From: Manis javanica | Lineage: Eukaryota; Chordata; Mammalia; Pholidota; Manidae | Direction of reading: 5' to 3' | Length of the DNA stretch: 64,000 nt | NCBI RefSeq assembly: GCF_040802235.1 | Contig: NC_133172.1 | Coordinates: 29,903,738 to 29,967,737 of the forward strand | In this document: piece by piece, positions 61,079 through 64,000 of the stretch | Layout of the letters: each line of letters begins with the position of its first letter | Position numbering within the stretch: position 1 is the first letter of the stretch | Notes under the pieces: model-generated | What the model saw: the letters and a program-made list of their open reading frames with translations, nothing else | Database searches by the model: none | What the model was told of the DNA's origin: nothing | Program-made: the position numbers and the translations under genes

Positions 61079-64000
61079 TCTTTCTTTCTTTCTTTTTTTT
61101 TTTTAAATTTTTAATCTACACTTACCTGAAGAATACTATGTTTACTATACTCTCCCCTATATCAGGTGCCCCCTAACAACCACATTACGGTTACTGTCCA
61201 TCAGCTTAGCAAAATGTGGTAGAGTCACTACTTGTCCTCTCTGTGTTGTGCAGCCCACCCTCCCCTTTCTCCCTCCCGCCCATGCATGCTAATCTTAATA
61301 CCCCCCTTCTTCTTCCCCCCCCTTATCCCTCCCTGCCCACCCATCCTCCCCAGTTCCTTTCCCTTTGGTACCTGTTAGTCCATTTTTGGGTTCTGTAATT
61401 CTGCTGCTGTTTTGTTCCTTCAGTTTTTCCTTTGTTCCTATACTCCTCAGATGAGTGAAATCATTTGGTATTTCTCTTTCTCCGCTTGGCTTATTTCACT
61501 GAGCATAATACTCTCCAGCTCCATCCATGTTGCTGCAAATGGTTGGATTTTTCCACTTCTTATGGCTGAGTAGTATTCCATTGTGTATATGTACCACATC
61601 TTCTTTATCCATTCATCTACAGATGGACATTTAGGTTGCTTCCAATTCTTGGCTATTGTAAATAGTGCTGCGATAAACATAGGAGTGCATCTGTCTTTCT
61701 CAAACTTGATTGCTGCGTTCTTAGGGTAAATTCCTAGGAGTGGAATTCCTGGGTCAAATGGTAGGTCTGTTTTGAGCATTTTGATGCACCTCCATACTGC
61801 TTTCCACAATGGTTGAACTAATTTACATTCCCACCAGCAGTGTAGGAGGGTTCCCCTTACTCCACAGCCTCGCCAACATTTGTTGTTGTTTGTCTTTTGG
61901 ATGGCAGCTATCCTTACTGGTGTGAGGTGATACCTCATTGTAGTTTTAATTTGCATTTCTCTGATAATTAGCGATGTGGAGCATCTTTTCATGTGTCTCT
62001 TGGCCATCTGTATTTCTTTTTTGGAGAACTGTCTGTTCAGTTCCTCTGCCCATTTTTTAATTGGGTTATTTGTTTTTTGTTTGTTGAGGCGTGTGAGCTC
62101 TTTATATATTCTGGACGTCAAGCCTTTATCAGATCTGTCATTTTCAAATATATTCTCCCATACTGTAGGGTTCCTTTTTGTTCTATTGATGGTGTCTTTC
62201 GCTGTACAGAAGCTTTTCAGCTTAATGTAGTCCCACTTGCTCATTTTTGCTGTTGTTTTCCTTGCCCGGGGAGATATGTTCAAGAAGAGATCACTCATGT
62301 TTATATCTAAGAGGTTTTTGCCTATGTTTTTTTCCAAGAGTTTAATGGTTTCGTGACTTACATTCAGGTCTTTGATCCATTTTGAGTTTACCTTTGTATA
62401 TGGGGTTAGACAATGGTCCAGTTTCATTCTCCTACATGTAGCTGTCCAGTTTTGCCAGCACCATCTGTTGAAGAGACTGTCATTTTGCCATTGTATGTCC
62501 ATGGCTCCTTTATCAAATATTAATTGACCATATATGTTTGGGTTAATTTCTGGGGTCTCTAATCTGTTCCACTGGTCTGTGGCTCTGTTCTTGTGCCAGT
62601 ACCAAATTGTCTTGATTACTATGGCTTTGTAGTAGAGCTTGAAGTTGGGGAGTGAGATCCCCCCTACTTTATTCTTCTTTTTCAGGATTGCTTTGGCTAT
62701 TCGGGGTCTTTGGTGTTTCCATATGAATTTTTGAATTATTTGTTCCAATTCATTGAAGAATGTTGCTGGTAATTTGAGAGGGATTGCATCAAATTTGTAT
62801 ATTGCTTTCAGCAGGATGGCCATTTTGACGATATTAATTCTTCCTACCCATGAGCATGGGATGAGTTTCCATTTATTAGTGTCCCCTTTAATTTCTCTTA
62901 AGAGTGACTTGTAGTTTTCAGAGTATAAGTCTTTCACTTCCTTGGTTAGGTTTATTCCTAGGTATTTTATTCTTTTTGATGCAATGGTGAATGGAATTGT
63001 TTTCCTGATTTCTCTTTCTATTGATTCGTTGTTAGTGTATAGGAAAGCTACAGATTTCTGTGTGTTGATTTTGTATCCTGCAACTTTGCTGTATTCCGAT
63101 ATCAGTTCTAGTAGTTTTGGAGTGGAGTCTTTAGGGTTTTTTATGTACAGTATCATATCATCTGCAAATAGTGACAGTTTAACTTCTTCTTTACCAATCT
63201 GGATTCCTTGTATTTCTTTGTTTTGTCTGATTGCCATGGCTAGGACCTCCAGTACTATGTTAAATAACAGTGGGGAGAGTGGGCATCCCTGTCTGGTTCC
63301 CGATCTCAGTGGAAATGCTTTCAGCTTCTCGCTGTTCAGTATAATGCTGGCTGCGGGTTTATCATATATGGCCTTTATTATGTTGAGGTACTTGCCCTCT
63401 ATTCCCATTTTGCTGAGAGTTTTTATCATGAATGGATGTTGAATTTTGTCAAATGCTTTTTCAGCATCTATGGAGATGATCATGTGGTTTTTGTCTTTCT
63501 TTTTGTTGATGTGGTGGATGATGTTGATGGATTTTCGAATGTTGTACCATCCTTGCATCCCTGGGATGAACCCCACTTGGTCATGGTGTATGATCCTTTT
63601 GATATACTGTTGAATTCTGTTTGCTAATATTTTATTGTGTATTTTTGCATCTACATTCATCAGGGATATTGGTCTGTAATTTTCTTTTTTGGTGGGGTCT
63701 TTTCCTGGTTTTGGTATTAGGGTGATGTTGGCTTCATAGAATGAGTTTGGGAGTATTCCCTCTTCTTCTATTTTGTGGAACACTTTAAGGAGAATGGGTA
63801 TTATGTCTTCTCTGTGTGTCTGATAAAATTCCGAGGTAAATCCGTCCGGCCCCGGGGTTTTGTTCTTGGGTAGTATTTTGATTACTGTTTCAATTTCTTT
63901 GCTTGTAATTGGTTTGTTTAACTTTTGTGTTTCTTCCTTGGTCAGTCTTGGGAGGTTGTATTTTTCTAGGAAGTTGTCCATTTCTTCTAGGTTTTCCAGC
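61079..64000 (-). mobile_element. Young L1, 3' half, continuing past the window
   Basis: Minus strand. (TTTC)n/poly(T) tail at 61078-61105, 3' UTR with C-rich part at about 61255-61330, and an uninterrupted ORF2 from 61447 to the window end. Least diverged L1 in the window. It inserted into, or next to, the retroviral remnant. ORF1 and the 5' UTR lie beyond 64000, so completeness cannot be judged here. Confidence 0.93.
61447..64000 (-). CDS. L1 ORF2 protein, open but partial (RT and C-terminal domain)
   Basis: Reverse transcriptase of L1, which copies RNA at a nicked chromosomal target. The frame is open through the window edge; the first internal Met is at 63981, giving 844 residues from there to the stop at 61449-61447. 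Counted from that Met: TPGPDG at 42-47, IDAEKAFD at 171-178, RQGCPLSP at 230-237, active-site FADD at 272-275, and a C-terminal Cys-His motif C702-X3-C706-X7-H714-X4-C719. The endonuclease domain lies beyond the window. The stop falls three codons before the position used in the L1 at 29194 (TGT to TGA), a harmless-looking trim. Full activity would need an intact upstream half and ORF1. Confidence 0.9.
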   Translation of the reverse strand, partial: LENLEEMDNFLEKYNLPRLTKEETQKLNKPITSKEIETVIKILPKNKTPGPDGFTSEFYQTHREDIIPILLKVFHKIEEEGILPNSFYEANITLIPKPGKDPTKKENYRPISLMNVDAKIHNKILANRIQQYIKRIIHHDQVGFIPGMQGWYNIRKSINIIHHINKKKDKNHMIISIDAEKAFDKIQHPFMIKTLSKMGIEGKYLNIIKAIYDKPAASIILNSEKLKAFPLRSGTRQGCPLSPLLFNIVLEVLAMAIRQNKEIQGIQIGKEEVKLSLFADDMILYIKNPKDSTPKLLELISEYSKVAGYKINTQKSVAFLYTNNESIEREIRKTIPFTIASKRIKYLGINLTKEVKDLYSENYKSLLREIKGDTNKWKLIPCSWVGRINIVKMAILLKAIYKFDAIPLKLPATFFNELEQIIQKFIWKHQRPRIAKAILKKKNKVGGISLPNFKLYYKAIVIKTIWYWHKNRATDQWNRLETPEINPNIYGQLIFDKGAMDIQWQNDSLFNRWCWQNWTATCRRMKLDHCLTPYTKVNSKWIKDLNVSHETIKLLEKNIGKNLLDINMSDLFLNISPRARKTTAKMSKWDYIKLKSFCTAKDTINRTKRNPTVWENIFENDRSDKGLTSRIYKELTRLNKQKTNNPIKKWAEELNRQFSKKEIQMAKRHMKRCSTSLIIREMQIKTTMRYHLTPVRIAAIQKTNNNKCWRGCGVRGTLLHCWWECKLVQPLWKAVWRCIKMLKTDLPFDPGIPLLGIYPKNAAIKFEKDRCTPMFIAALFTIAKNWKQPKCPSVDEWIKKMWYIYTMEYYSAIRSGKIQPFAATWMELESIMLSEISQAEKEKYQMISLI

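Noticed and set aside
1-64000. CRISPR arrays, bacterial operons, tRNA or rRNA genes, riboswitches
   Set aside because: None seen. The regularly spaced repeats are microsatellites or L1 5' UTR units, and the sequence is clearly mammalian nuclear DNA.

Overview
This is AT-rich nuclear DNA from a placental mammal. It has no intact host gene. It is built from layered LINE-1 (L1) retrotransposons, older mammalian repeats (MIR, L2, MER5-like, LTR-like) and unrecognised AT-rich sequence. The L1 subfamily and the poly(A)-tailed retroviral repeat present in two copies look laurasiatherian. Pangolin is my best guess at the lineage, from memory of similar repeats and not from any search.

Layout. 1-3375: decayed plus-strand L1 ORF2. 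3473-6640: older repeats and L1 scraps. 6640-8827: plus-strand L1 with a tandemly repeated 5' UTR and ORF1, joined directly to the end of ORF2. 11411-11993: short copy of a retroviral 3' end with a poly(A) tail. 13484-18546: minus-strand L1 with both ends and target-site duplications (TSDs) but about half of ORF2 missing. 18.6-28.8 kb: unannotated DNA with old L1 and L2 relics. 28871-35258: nearly full-length minus-strand L1 whose ORF2 carries an 85-bp copy of its own ORF1. 35258-37745: old minus-strand L1 split by a composite plus-strand L1 insertion. 37.7-43.2 kb: AT-rich DNA with one MIR and microsatellites. 43395-47212: retrocopy of the F-box gene FBXO45, inserted into an old L1 that continues to about 48300. 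48.3-59.1 kb: relics and unannotated DNA. 59272-61078: remnant of an endogenous retrovirus (integrase-like tail, Env transmembrane part, LTR) ending in poly(A). 61079-64000: 3' half of a young minus-strand L1 whose ORF2 is open to the window edge.

The unifying process is L1 reverse transcription. It accounts for the L1s, the FBXO45 retrocopy (17-bp TSD, TT/AAAA target, poly(A)) and, by inference, the retroviral copies, which end at an LTR polyadenylation site followed by poly(A). The least ordinary observations are the ORF1 segment inside ORF2 of one L1, the L1-style mobilisation of a retroviral transcript, the three internally deleted L1s, and the monomer-like L1 5' UTR. Family names come from reading the sequence and from memory; no database was searched.
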